64,000 bases of DNA from Oceanobacillus salinisoli (lineage in GTDB: Bacteria > Bacillota > Bacilli > Bacillales > Amphibacillaceae): NCBI RefSeq assembly GCF_009733865.1, contig NZ_WOFB01000001.1, forward strand, positions 1 through 64,000, written 5' to 3'. Position numbers and translations under genes: made by a program. How positions within the stretch are numbered: the first letter of the stretch is position 1; every line of letters starts with the position of its first letter. This document shows positions 53,279 through 61,914 of the stretch, piece by piece. The notes beneath the pieces are model-generated. The model saw only the letters and a program-made list of their open reading frames with translations, was not told the origin of the DNA and did not search any database.

Positions 53279-54961
53279 TTATCCTCTTAATATTTCTGGA
53301 TATTGCGTTAAATCAATGCTCCAAACGGTTGGCAATAAGAAGTAGATTGCTAGAGTTACTACAAAGACACCTAGAATATTTAATAGAAATCCTGTTTTTG
53401 CCATATCCGGTATTCGCAGGTAACCTGATCCAAACACAACGGCATTTGGTGGTGTTGCGACCGGGAGCATGAATGCACATGACGCAGCAACTGCTGCGGC
53501 TACCATTACGGCAAATGGGTGAATATTTAATGCCAATGCAACCGAGGCCATTATCGGAAACATCATAGAAGCTGTTGCCGTGTTGGAAGTAATCTCGGTT
53601 AAGAAAATGACAAGTGCTGCAACGATTAAAATAACAACCATTAAGTTAACACCTTGAAGTGCGGTAAGTTGATACCCAATCCATTCTGAAAGACCGGAAG
53701 ATGTAAATCCGGCTGCAATAGCAAGACCTCCACCGAAAAGCAGTAAAATTCCCCAAGGCAGTTTTACAGCTGTTTCCCAATTAAGCAAACGGTCCCCTTG
53801 GATATTTTTAGCTGGAATAATGAACAGAATTAAAGCAGCAATCATCGCAATAATCGCATCGTTTAGTCCTGGTATAAATTCATTTAATATAAAAGACCTT
53901 GTAATCCATGCAAAAGCTGCAAAGATAAATACAGCAAAAACAGCTTTTTCTTCATACGATGCCTTCCCAAGCTTTTTCATTTCTGTATTAATCACATGTT
54001 TACCACCAGGTAAATGTTTTAATTTAAGTGGATGAGCAACTTTTACGAGATAGTACCATGCTACGAAGATAAAAATCCATGCAAATGGTACACCGAAAAG
54101 CATCCATGAAGCAAAGGATATCTCAATCCCGTACAACTCATTTACAGCACCTGCTAACAGTGTGTTTGGTGGTGTTCCAATTAGTGTTGAAATCCCACCA
54201 ATGGAAGCAGAATAGGCGATACCAAGCATTAACGCTTTTCCAAATGCAAAGTTTTCCTTTGACGTATCAATGGAAGAATCTTCTTTTAATGCATCAGAAA
54301 CTTGGTAAATAATTGCAAGTCCAATTGGTACCATCATCATGGCTGTTGCTGTATTGGAAATCCACATTGACAAAAATCCTGTTGCAACCATAAATCCTAA
54401 TACAATTCGGTCTGTATTCGTTCCCATTATAGAGATGATGACTAAAGCAATTCGTCTGTGAAGATTCCACCTTTCCATTGCAAGCGCAATCATAAATCCT
54501 CCCATAAATAGAAAGATAGTATCATTTCCATATGAAGAGGTTGTTTCTCCAATTTCCATACCTCCTGTAAGCGGAAACAAAATGATGGGTAAAAGTGAAG
54601 TTACAGGTATTGGTACTGCTTCAGTCATCCACCATATGGCAATCCAAATCGTACTTGCTAAAATGGCCAGCCCCTCACTAGAAAGTCCCTCTGGCTGAAA
54701 TGTAAATAAGGTAATAAGAAATAGAACTGGTCCGGCAATAAGTCCAATTAATTGTACGGTTGTGTATGTTCGTTTGTTTCCATCACCACCACCATCACCA
54801 TTGCCCCTATTATTGGTATTAGATGTGGAAGTGTTGTTTTTTCCTTTCTCACTTTTTTCCTCTTTAACCATTGTGGCCTGTGTTGGTTTCACGAAAAAGC
54901 GGAACATATCCTTTACTTGATCGTGTTTCTCCCATAACCAACTCCATGTAGCTGTAAGCAT
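53279..54961 (-). CDS. SLC13/DASS sodium-coupled dicarboxylate transporter
   Basis: A 560-residue membrane transporter of the divalent anion:sodium symporter family (SdcS-like). The two SNT sodium-site motifs are present: MWISNTATAMMMVPIG in the first half and TEITSNTATASMMFP in the second. GTPPNTLLAG and ATPPNAVVFGSGYL add the matching proline-rich loops. It probably imports succinate, malate or fumarate. The first 65 residues are an unusual hydrophilic, Asn/Gly/Lys-rich extension (NTSTSNTNNRGNGDGGGDGN). The start is ATG with GGGGGG upstream. It is monocistronic. Confidence 0.92.
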   Translation of the reverse strand: MLTATWSWLWEKHDQVKDMFRFFVKPTQATMVKEEKSEKGKNNTSTSNTNNRGNGDGGGDGNKRTYTTVQLIGLIAGPVLFLITLFTFQPEGLSSEGLAILASTIWIAIWWMTEAVPIPVTSLLPIILFPLTGGMEIGETTSSYGNDTIFLFMGGFMIALAMERWNLHRRIALVIISIMGTNTDRIVLGFMVATGFLSMWISNTATAMMMVPIGLAIIYQVSDALKEDSSIDTSKENFAFGKALMLGIAYSASIGGISTLIGTPPNTLLAGAVNELYGIEISFASWMLFGVPFAWIFIFVAWYYLVKVAHPLKLKHLPGGKHVINTEMKKLGKASYEEKAVFAVFIFAAFAWITRSFILNEFIPGLNDAIIAMIAALILFIIPAKNIQGDRLLNWETAVKLPWGILLLFGGGLAIAAGFTSSGLSEWIGYQLTALQGVNLMVVILIVAALVIFLTEITSNTATASMMFPIMASVALALNIHPFAVMVAAAVAASCAFMLPVATPPNAVVFGSGYLRIPDMAKTGFLLNILGVFVVTLAIYFLLPTVWSIDLTQYPEILRG

Positions 54962-55154
54962 GGTAGTCCCCCCTTTTATTATTTAGCGAAAATAAACAAT
55001 TTTTTAACTTTAAACAAATTACCTAACATAATTATAAATTCAAATTTTAATACTGACAAGTGTCAAAAACATATAATAAAATGAAGATTAAGAATAAAGG
55101 GTGGGTCTTTTTCTATAACAGATGAGAACAGTTAATGTTAAGTTACTTATATCT

Positions 55155-55340
55155 TTTATCACGCAATTAACTGGCTGTATGACCCTTAACGAGAAGAATT
55201 CGAGATACCTCAAGGATGATAAATGGGGGACGGGCAGTCGTAAACTCCTATTTCGTTCAGAGGCCTTTAGGTCATACCCTTGTGGTACTAACAATCAGTG
55301 GAGGATGAAAAACCCCCCACTAATTGAAGATTTACTTTAT
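55155..55340 (+). mobile_element. TTTAT-bounded element (family 1), copy H, near full length
   Basis: TTTAT at 55155-55159 and 55336-55340, 186 bp. Left end CACGCAATTAACTGGCTG. The central CAGAGGCCTTTAGGTCATAC and CCTTGTGGTACT are present. Stem 2 is CAATCAGTGGAGG / CCCCCCACTAATTG. With copy B it is the best reference copy. Confidence 0.8.
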
Positions 55341-55450
55341 CACTCATGCAAAAAAACTGAATTGTGATTTAATGAACATTTGCTTTGCTAACCTATTATG
55401 ATTGTAATAAAATATCAAAGGGTGATTTTAAGAAGAGAAGAGTGATAGAT

Positions 55451-56641
55451 ATGCCAAAGCAAATTTGGCTGTTAGTTATAGCAACCACGATAAATGTTAC
55501 AGGCGGTTCCTTGTTATGGCCGCTTAATTCAATATATATGCATAATGAACTTGGGAAAAGTTTGGCTTTTGCCGGGTTAATATTAATGTTAAATCAGGCA
55601 GCAAATGTAGTAGGAAACCTAATTGGTGGAGCGCTTTTTGACAGGTATAGCGCATATAAAACGATGCTTTATGGAACATTGCTCTCATTAATGGCAGTAA
55701 TCATGCTATCATTTTTCCATAGTGATGTCGCTTCCTACGCAATATTTCTTATCATCATTGGATTTGGTTCTGGTGTGACATGGCCGGTTATGTATGCAAT
55801 GGCAGGATCGTTATGGCCAGAAGGTGGACGGCGTACGTTCAATGCTATATATGTTGCTCAAAACCTGGGAGTTGCCCTAGGTGCGACAATTGGTGGATTT
55901 GTAGCAAGTATATCGTTTCATTATATATTTATCGCAAATGCCTCACTATTTGCCGTGTTTTTCTTGATTGTACTTTTTTCATTTAAGAATTTAGATAATG
56001 TAAGTGATAGACAAATGCATACGTCCGTACTGGAACAAAGTGGAAAAATTAAAGACAAATCTGCCTTTACAGCTTTGTTGATATTATGTAGTGGATTTCT
56101 GATTATTTGGGTCGCGTATACACAATGGCAGGCAACTATCGCACCATACACACAGGAGATTGGAATTCCGCTTGAACAATATAGTACACTTTGGGCAATA
56201 AATGGTTTTCTTATCGTTTTATCTCAACCTTTGGTAAAATGGGTTACAGATCGAATAACCTCAACCAAAAAACAGATTTATATTGGAACTGCAATTATGA
56301 TTTTATCGTTTATGATTGTCATGTTTGCTGGTGACTTCACGATGTTTGCTATTGCCATGGTCATCCTAACATTAGGTGAAGTGTTAATGTGGCCAGCTTT
56401 TCCAACGTTGGCTAATCTGTTAGCACCAGAAGGGCGGGCAGGGTTCTATCAAGGATTGGTAAACAGTATTGCAGCAGTAGGTAGAATGATTGGTCCATTC
56501 ATTGGCGGAGTTATTGTAGATATGTATAATATGGAAGTATTGTTCTATGTTGTTATTTTCATTTTATTTATACCATTTGTAACAACTAAGCTATTTGATA
56601 AAAAGATAATGCTAGAGAAAGAAACAAATGAAGGAGTGTAA
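55451..56641 (+). CDS. MFS transporter (MdtG/YttB-like)
   Basis: A 396-residue major facilitator with 12 predicted helices. The N-terminal PKQIWLLVIATTINVTGGSLLWPLNSIYM and the motif-A-like GGALFDRYSAYKTML place it near small-molecule exporters. The substrate is unknown. The open frame reaches back to 55385; the ATG at 55451 with AAGAGTGA upstream is chosen. It is followed after two bases by a HAD phosphatase gene, so the two form an operon. Confidence 0.85.
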   Translation: MPKQIWLLVIATTINVTGGSLLWPLNSIYMHNELGKSLAFAGLILMLNQAANVVGNLIGGALFDRYSAYKTMLYGTLLSLMAVIMLSFFHSDVASYAIFLIIIGFGSGVTWPVMYAMAGSLWPEGGRRTFNAIYVAQNLGVALGATIGGFVASISFHYIFIANASLFAVFFLIVLFSFKNLDNVSDRQMHTSVLEQSGKIKDKSAFTALLILCSGFLIIWVAYTQWQATIAPYTQEIGIPLEQYSTLWAINGFLIVLSQPLVKWVTDRITSTKKQIYIGTAIMILSFMIVMFAGDFTMFAIAMVILTLGEVLMWPAFPTLANLLAPEGRAGFYQGLVNSIAAVGRMIGPFIGGVIVDMYNMEVLFYVVIFILFIPFVTTKLFDKKIMLEKETNEGV

Positions 56642-56643
56642 CT

Positions 56644-57387
56644 ATGACGGAAAAAAATCAGGCGATTAAACTGATCGCGTTAGACATGGATGGAACATTA
56701 TTGACCACAGATCATGAAGTTTCTCAGAGAACGAAGGATGCTATTGCGAAAGCATTGTCAAAGGACATTCATGTTGTGTTAAGCACAGGTCGTGGATTTA
56801 GATCGTGCTATCCACATGCAGAAGAGTTAAAGCTCCAATCGTATCTTGTGACAGCAAACGGTGGCGAGGTCTGGACTGTAAAGAAAGAGCTATTAGATCA
56901 ACATTTAATGGAAACAGAAGTAATTGAAAAACTGTGGAATATTGGAAAAGAAGTTGGCGTCTACATGTGGATGATCTCCACAGATGGCGTATTTCAAAAT
57001 GAAGCTCCAGATAATTTTTATGATTATCAATGGCTCAAATTTGGCTGTCAATCCGAAGACCAGGATAAACTCGATAAGATGGTGAAAGAGCTATCTTACT
57101 ATGAAGAATTAGAATTAACAAATTCATTGCCAATTAACGTGGAGGCCAATCCAAAGGGTGTCAGCAAAGCAAAAGCACTTCATTTTTTATGTGGGAAAAT
57201 TGGGATCACGATGGATGAAGTGATGGCATGCGGAGATAGCCTAAATGATATTAAAATGATCCAGGAAGCTGGAATCGGTGTGGCAATGGGGAATGCCCAG
57301 GAAGCAATTAAAAATGTGGCTAATCATATTACAGATACGAATGATAATGACGGTGTAGCAAAAGCCATTGAGAAATTTGTGCTGTAA
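56644..57387 (+). CDS. Cof-type HAD phosphatase
   Basis: A 247-residue cytoplasmic phosphatase of the HAD superfamily, Cof subfamily, acting on small phosphorylated metabolites. Motif I is LIALDMDGTLLTTD, motif II VLSTGRG, motif III is the lysine of GVSKAKAL and motif IV MACGDSLNDIKMI. It is shorter than usual Cof proteins (about 270-290), with a reduced cap. The GGAGTG ribosome site overlaps the end of the MFS gene, so the two are probably translated together. A link between transport and dephosphorylation of one metabolite is plausible but unproven. Confidence 0.9.
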   Translation: MTEKNQAIKLIALDMDGTLLTTDHEVSQRTKDAIAKALSKDIHVVLSTGRGFRSCYPHAEELKLQSYLVTANGGEVWTVKKELLDQHLMETEVIEKLWNIGKEVGVYMWMISTDGVFQNEAPDNFYDYQWLKFGCQSEDQDKLDKMVKELSYYEELELTNSLPINVEANPKGVSKAKALHFLCGKIGITMDEVMACGDSLNDIKMIQEAGIGVAMGNAQEAIKNVANHITDTNDNDGVAKAIEKFVL

Positions 57388-57394
57388 ATATGGG

Positions 57395-57428
57395 AAACCT
57401 TCACTTAGTGTGGGGGTTCTTTTTTTTG
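57395..57428 (+). terminator. Terminator of the MFS-HAD operon
   Basis: AACC...CAC / GTG...GGTT stem followed by CTTTTTTTT. The following 57429-57610 shows no gene. Confidence 0.7.
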
Positions 57429-57616
57429 TGGGGAATATTGTGAGTAAAACTAATAAATGGAATGAGAGCTCTCATAAGCGAAGCAGGATTGTTCAAAGGT
57501 TGAAAGGGAGCACTCAAAAGTGTGGAAGAGGGATGTCCATATAGAAAGAGGAGATACCACATAAATGAAAGAGAGTGAACACTCCAATAAGTAAATAAAA
57601 TAATCGTATATTCCAA

Positions 57617-57648
57617 ACAAAAAGGCACTCAAACAATGTTGAGCGCCT
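57617..57648 (-). terminator. Terminator of the YeiH gene
   Basis: AGGCACTCAA / TTGAGCGCCT with one mismatch; on the minus strand it is followed by TTTTTG. Confidence 0.8.
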
Positions 57649-57670
57649 ATCCTATCTTTCTATTTTACTA

Positions 57671-58693
57671 TTATATCCCCGCAATCCAATACATCAATAC
57701 AGAAACTAGAATCGATGTAATCAGCATAGCTGCTAACGGTCGCAATGCTTTCGTACGTACATCCCTCAAACTAACATTTAGCCCAAGTCCGACCATGGCT
57801 GATGTAAGGATGAATGTAGTGGCAATACTGACTCCATCCATCAATGCATCTGACACAGGAATGTAGCTTCCTAATATATAACTTCCAAACAAACTCATTG
57901 CAATGAATCCAAGTAAGAACCATGGGAATGAAATCTTAGCGTTTTCCCCATTTTCCCCCTTATTTTTGCGATTTTTAATCCAAAAGATGAAAACAAAACA
58001 TAGAGGGACAAGTAAGAATACACGTCCCAGTTTGGCTAATAGAGACATTGCCAGTGCTTCTTCCCCTGCTGGTTCAGCGGCAAGAGCAACATGAGCAAGT
58101 TCATGCAAGCTAAGACCGGACCAAATTCCATATTGTACAGCGGAAATTGGTAGAATCGGTAATAGTAGCGCATAAATAATCGAAAAGACCGTTCCAACTA
58201 AGGCAATAATTCCGACACTAATTGCCGTATCTTCATCCTTTGATTTTACAATTGGAGCTACAGCAGCAATGGCAGCTGCTCCGCACACACCTGTTCCCAC
58301 ACCGAGTAGTAAAGCAATCTGTGAATTTGCTTTAAATAATTTTGCTAGAAACATAGTGATAAATATAGCAAAAATAATGGTTATAGCCCCTTTTACAAGA
58401 AGCCCGAGACCATCATTAAAAATGATATCGACATTTAACTTTAACCCATATAAAATGATAGCAAAACGTAATAAATATTTAGATGAAAATTGAATTCCAG
58501 TGCGGAAGAATTCGGGGTATCCAAACAGTTGCCGATAAATGATTGCTAGAATGATTGCCGAGGCAAGTGGACCAATTTGGTTAAATCCTGGAATCATAGA
58601 AAGTAAATAACCAGTTAAAGCAAATGCAAATGTATAGGCAATGCCTAAAATCATACTCTTCCAGTAAGTTTTCTTAGATGCTTCATTATTCAT
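57671..58693 (-). CDS. yeiH: YeiH-family putative sulfate/anion exporter
   Basis: A 340-residue membrane protein of the YeiH / UPF0324 family with about ten helices. Conserved stretches are LGVGTGVCGAAAIAAVAPIVKSKDED and GIWSGLSLHELAHVALAAEP. The family is annotated as sulfate exporters; direct evidence for the substrate is thin. The frame extends to 58777, but the ATG at 58693 is the only credible start (AGAAGGG about 12 bases upstream). It is transcribed divergently from a LysR gene, as yeiH is from yeiE in enterobacteria, which suggests control by that regulator. Confidence 0.88.
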   Translation of the reverse strand: MNNEASKKTYWKSMILGIAYTFAFALTGYLLSMIPGFNQIGPLASAIILAIIYRQLFGYPEFFRTGIQFSSKYLLRFAIILYGLKLNVDIIFNDGLGLLVKGAITIIFAIFITMFLAKLFKANSQIALLLGVGTGVCGAAAIAAVAPIVKSKDEDTAISVGIIALVGTVFSIIYALLLPILPISAVQYGIWSGLSLHELAHVALAAEPAGEEALAMSLLAKLGRVFLLVPLCFVFIFWIKNRKNKGENGENAKISFPWFLLGFIAMSLFGSYILGSYIPVSDALMDGVSIATTFILTSAMVGLGLNVSLRDVRTKALRPLAAMLITSILVSVLMYWIAGI

Positions 58694-58764
58694 GTTTAAA
58701 TATTCCCTTCTAGTTATAGCTTTAGTATTTAGTATAGTTTTAGTGATATAATAAGAAAAATAAA

Positions 58765-58785
58765 TTATAGTAATCACAACTATAA
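58765..58785. promoter_or_regulatory. Probable LysR operator between yeiH and its regulator
   Basis: Perfect inverted repeat TTATAGT-N7-ACTATAA in the divergent intergenic region, with the T-N11-A form typical of LysR sites. Confidence 0.65.
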
Positions 58786-58818
58786 ATAATACTTATTATA
58801 AAAGAGGAAGTTGTTAGT

Positions 58819-59694
58819 ATGGATCAGCATCTCATTGTATTTAATGAAGTGGTGGAACGGAAAAATTTCTCCCGAGCGGCAGAAGCATTGCATATGTCAC
58901 AGCCTGCTGTCAGTCAATATATTTCAGCCCTTGAAAAAGAGTTGGGTGTAAAACTCCTGGAAAGAACGAATAAATATGTAGAGCTAAACAAAGCTGGTGA
59001 AATTGTCTATCAGTATGCAAAAGCAATTTTCAAGGATTACGAAAAAATGAAGATACTCGTTTCAGATATGAAGAATGATCCAAGTGGTAATTTAAAAATT
59101 GGCGCAAGCTACACGATAGGCGAATATTTACTGCCAAAGATGCTTGCAAGGCTGCAGGAAGAATATCCCCTTATTGTCCCATCTGTGTCGATAGGTAATA
59201 CAGAAGATATCGGGTCTAAACTGGTAAGTCGTGAAATCGATATCGGCCTTATTGAAGGGGAATATTCGCATCGTCAAATTACGGCAGAACAATTTGCAAC
59301 GGATGAAATGTATATCATTGCCAGCGGAAGGGAATCCTTATTAACAGATAATATTTCCAGAACTTACTTGGAAGAGCAGACGTGGATTATACGGGAAGAG
59401 GGTTCTGGAACTAGAATAATGTTAGAGGAATTTTTTGAAACATATCATATTACACCAACCCGTCTCATATCATTAGGAAGTACGCAAACAATTAAAGAAG
59501 GAGTGGAATCCGGTCTTGGTATAAGTTTACTTTCCAATCTAACATTTAAGAAGGAATTAGAGCTAAACCGGATCCAAAAGCTTCCTGTAGATGGAACTCC
59601 GATAAAGCGATATTTCTCCATTATTAAAAATCAACAGGAGTTTCATCCAAAAGCACTAAAAGTATTTGAGAAGCTAGTCCAAAGTCTAGTTTAA
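58819..59694 (+). CDS. LysR-family regulator (YeiE-like)
   Basis: A 291-residue LysR-type regulator. The winged helix-turn-helix fills 1-60 (NFSRAAEALHMSQPAVSQYISALEK) and the periplasmic-binding-like effector domain about 90-290 (GNLKIGASYTIGEYLLPKML). It probably controls the divergent yeiH gene through the palindrome at 58765-58785 and may respond to a sulfur compound (inferred). The start is ATG with AGAGGAAG upstream. A terminator follows. Confidence 0.9.
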   Translation: MDQHLIVFNEVVERKNFSRAAEALHMSQPAVSQYISALEKELGVKLLERTNKYVELNKAGEIVYQYAKAIFKDYEKMKILVSDMKNDPSGNLKIGASYTIGEYLLPKMLARLQEEYPLIVPSVSIGNTEDIGSKLVSREIDIGLIEGEYSHRQITAEQFATDEMYIIASGRESLLTDNISRTYLEEQTWIIREEGSGTRIMLEEFFETYHITPTRLISLGSTQTIKEGVESGLGISLLSNLTFKKELELNRIQKLPVDGTPIKRYFSIIKNQQEFHPKALKVFEKLVQSLV

Positions 59695-59729
59695 AGCCTG
59701 AATGCACCATGGAGGCTTTCTTTGTTTTT
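59693..59729 (+). terminator. Terminator of the LysR gene
   Basis: AAAGCCT / AGGCTTT with an inner CCATGG, followed by CTTTGTTTTT. Confidence 0.75.
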
Positions 59730-59776
59730 CTGAAGGGTGTATAATAGTAAGTGGAAATAGGAAAGGGGATGCTTTG

Positions 59777-59959
59777 ATGGCATTTTCTCGCGGACCGAAA
59801 GAACCGGTTCCAGAGGTAGAAACGAATGTGTGGTCATGTACAAGTGGTGAGTGTCAGGGCTGGATGAGAGAGTCGTTTAGCTTTCAAGAAGAACCAACAT
59901 GTCCACTTTGTCACTCCAGGATGGAACGAGAAGTACGAGTACTTCCCGAGGTGAAGTAA
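59777..59959 (+). CDS. ydjO: YdjO-type cold-inducible small zinc-ribbon protein
   Basis: A 60-residue protein similar to Bacillus YdjO. Two cysteine pairs, CTSGEC and CPLC, probably bind zinc, and VETNVWSCTSGECQGWMR is the family core. YdjO has been called cold-inducible in B. subtilis; its function is not known. The frame extends to 59702, but AAAGGGG lies upstream of the ATG at 59777. It is monocistronic with a terminator behind it. Confidence 0.85.
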   Translation: MAFSRGPKEPVPEVETNVWSCTSGECQGWMRESFSFQEEPTCPLCHSRMEREVRVLPEVK

Positions 59960-60036
59960 AAAGAGAAGTGTCTCCATCATTTATTTGAGCTATTAGATGT
60001 CATGAAGGCATCTTTTTTGTTAGCTTCCATTGAAAA

Positions 60037-60068
60037 AGCCGGTCAGTTTTGATCGGTTTTTTTTTTTT
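60037..60068 (+). terminator. Terminator after ydjO
   Basis: AGCCGGTC / GATCGGTT stem with two G-T pairs, loop AGTTTT, then about 12 T. Confidence 0.75.
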
Positions 60069-60069
60069 G

Positions 60070-60197
60070 CGCGCCAGCAGGAAAGCATCAAATTTCAGCT
60101 AAGAATTGGGTCAATGTAGTAAAAATTATAACATTCTAATAAGAAAACCGAATATATTCACTAAAAGATGATCGGGCACTAAGTTTTCTAATAAAGT
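60070..60197 (+). repeat. Hairpin repeat family 2, diverged copy
   Basis: GCAGGAAAGCATCAAATTTC, then AGCTAAGAA, ...TGTAGTAAAAATTATAAC, then TAAGAAAACC...TTTTCTAATAAAG. It follows the layout of the 7.3 and 43.3 kb copies with many substitutions. Confidence 0.55.
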
Positions 60198-60206
60198 AAT
60201 ATTTTT

Positions 60207-60226
60207 GAACATGGAAGAATATGTTC
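60207..60226. promoter_or_regulatory. Inverted repeat upstream of the aldehyde dehydrogenase gene
   Basis: GAACAT-N8-ATGTTC, about 70-90 bp before the start codon; a possible regulator site. Confidence 0.45.
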
Positions 60227-60246
60227 TAATAGTGGTTTCATCAGGT

Positions 60247-60267
60247 GTTTTCATCGATAATGAAAAC
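60247..60267 (+). promoter_or_regulatory. Leader hairpin with T run just before the aldehyde dehydrogenase ribosome site
   Basis: GTTTTCAT / ATGAAAAC (perfect, loop CGATA) is followed at once by G and about ten T, then GAGAAGGAGG. It has the form of a small terminator placed directly in front of the gene, but could also be an operator. Confidence 0.55.
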
Positions 60268-60295
60268 GTTTTTTTTTGAGAAGGAGGAACAATTT

Positions 60296-61816
60296 TTGAA
60301 GTACAATAATCCTAACACAGAAGGTTCGGTCATTGCATTTCGTAAACGCTATGATAACTACATAGGTGGTGAATATCGACCACCTGTTAAAGGGCATTAC
60401 TTTGACAATGTTACACCAGTTACAGGCGAAGTATTTTGTGAAATTGCCCGTTCAACAAAAGAAGATGTCCAGCTAGCTGTAGAAGCTGCACATGCTGCAA
60501 AAGAAGAATGGGGAAAAACATCCGTGTCGGAGAGAGCGAACAGATTAAATAAAATAGCTGATCGAATCGAAGAAAATAAGGAAATGCTAGCTGTTGCGGA
60601 GACATGGGATAATGGAAAAGCAGTTCGGGAAACACTTGCAGCTGACCTGCCGCTTGCTATCGACCATTTCCGGTATTTTGCTGGCGCTATTCGAGCACAG
60701 GAAGGCGGAATTAGCCAAATTGACCAAGACACAGTTGCGTATCATTTTCATGAGCCCTTAGGAGTGGTAGGGCAGATTATCCCTTGGAATTTTCCGTTAT
60801 TAATGGCTACATGGAAATTAGCCCCAGCGCTGGCTGCTGGTAACTGTGTAGTTTTAAAACCAGCAGAACAAACACCAGCATCTATACACGTTTTAATTGA
60901 ACTCATTCAGGATTTATTACCTGCAGGAGTAGTTAATATTGTAAATGGTTTTGGTGTAGAAGCAGGGAAGCCACTTGCTACGAATCCAGGTATTTCTAAA
61001 GTGGCATTCACCGGTGAAACAACAACAGGACGGTTAATTATGCAATATGCTTCGGAAAATATTATTCCAGTAACATTAAAACTGGGTGGAAAGTCACCGA
61101 ATATTTTCTTTGAAGATGTGATGGATAAAGATGATGGTTTCTTTGATAAGGCTATTGAAGGTCTTGTTATGTTTGCACTGAACCAAGGAGAAGTGTGTAC
61201 ATGTCCGTCCCGTGCACTTATCCATGAGTCGATTTTTGATGACTTTATGGATAGGGCGATTGAAAGAGTGAAGCAAATTAAGATTGGCCATCCTCTAGAT
61301 ACCGAAACAATGATGGGTGCTCAAGCTTCCCAGGAACAGATGGAAAAGATCAGTTCCTATTTAGATATTGGTAGACAAGAAGGAGCGGAAGTTTTAACTG
61401 GTGGTAATGTAAATAAATTAGAAGGTGAATTGGCTAACGGCTATTACGTTGAACCAACTATTTTTAAGGGTAATAATAAAATGCGAATCTTTCAGGAAGA
61501 AATATTTGGACCGGTATTATCGGTAACAACTTTTAAAGAAAAAGAGGAAGCACTGGAAATTGCGAATGATACACTGTACGGCCTAGGTGCAGGTGTTTGG
61601 ACGAGAGATATTAATACTGCATATCATTTTGGCCGTGAAATTGAAGCGGGACGTGTTTGGACGAATTGCTACCATCAATATCCGGCACATGCCGCATTTG
61701 GTGGATATAAAAAATCTGGTATTGGAAGGGAAAATCATTTAATGATGCTCGACCATTACCAGCAAACAAAGAACCTACTGATCAATTATAGTGAGAATGC
61801 TACAGGATTATTTTAA
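60296..61816 (+). CDS. Aldehyde dehydrogenase, AldB/AcoD-like
   Basis: A 506-residue NAD(P)-dependent aldehyde dehydrogenase closest to the AldB acetaldehyde type. [21 protein letters not shown] and FTGETTTGR form the cofactor site. The catalytic cysteine is C301 in [11 protein letters not shown]. The later glutamate in [10 protein letters not shown] is present. The general-base glutamate expected in LELGGKSP is lysine here (K262, LKLGGKSP), an unexpected change. The frame opens at 60245, but AAGGAGG precedes the TTG at 60296, which matches family starts. A DUF779 gene follows, as often beside this enzyme type. Confidence 0.92.
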   Translation: MKYNNPNTEGSVIAFRKRYDNYIGGEYRPPVKGHYFDNVTPVTGEVFCEIARSTKEDVQLAVEAAHAAKEEWGKTSVSERANRLNKIADRIEENKEMLAVAETWDNGKAVRETLAADLPLAIDHFRYFAGAIRAQEGGISQIDQDTVAYHFHEPLGVVGQIIPWNFPLLMATWKLAPALAAGNCVVLKPAEQTPASIHVLIELIQDLLPAGVVNIVNGFGVEAGKPLATNPGISKVAFTGETTTGRLIMQYASENIIPVTLKLGGKSPNIFFEDVMDKDDGFFDKAIEGLVMFALNQGEVCTCPSRALIHESIFDDFMDRAIERVKQIKIGHPLDTETMMGAQASQEQMEKISSYLDIGRQEGAEVLTGGNVNKLEGELANGYYVEPTIFKGNNKMRIFQEEIFGPVLSVTTFKEKEEALEIANDTLYGLGAGVWTRDINTAYHFGREIEAGRVWTNCYHQYPAHAAFGGYKKSGIGRENHLMMLDHYQQTKNLLINYSENATGLF

Positions 61817-61839
61817 GTATATTTTTAAGTATATAGATT

Positions 61840-61884
61840 AAAAAAGGAGCAACTATCTGCAGGTGGAGATTTGCTCCTTTTTTT
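61840..61884 (+). terminator. Terminator between aldehyde dehydrogenase and DUF779 genes
   Basis: AAAAAAGGAGCAA pairs with TTGCTCCTTTTTT. It may reduce rather than abolish read-through to the DUF779 gene 30 bp later. Confidence 0.85.
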
Positions 61885-61914
61885 AATAGTAAATGGAATA
61901 AAGGAGGCGGGGTA

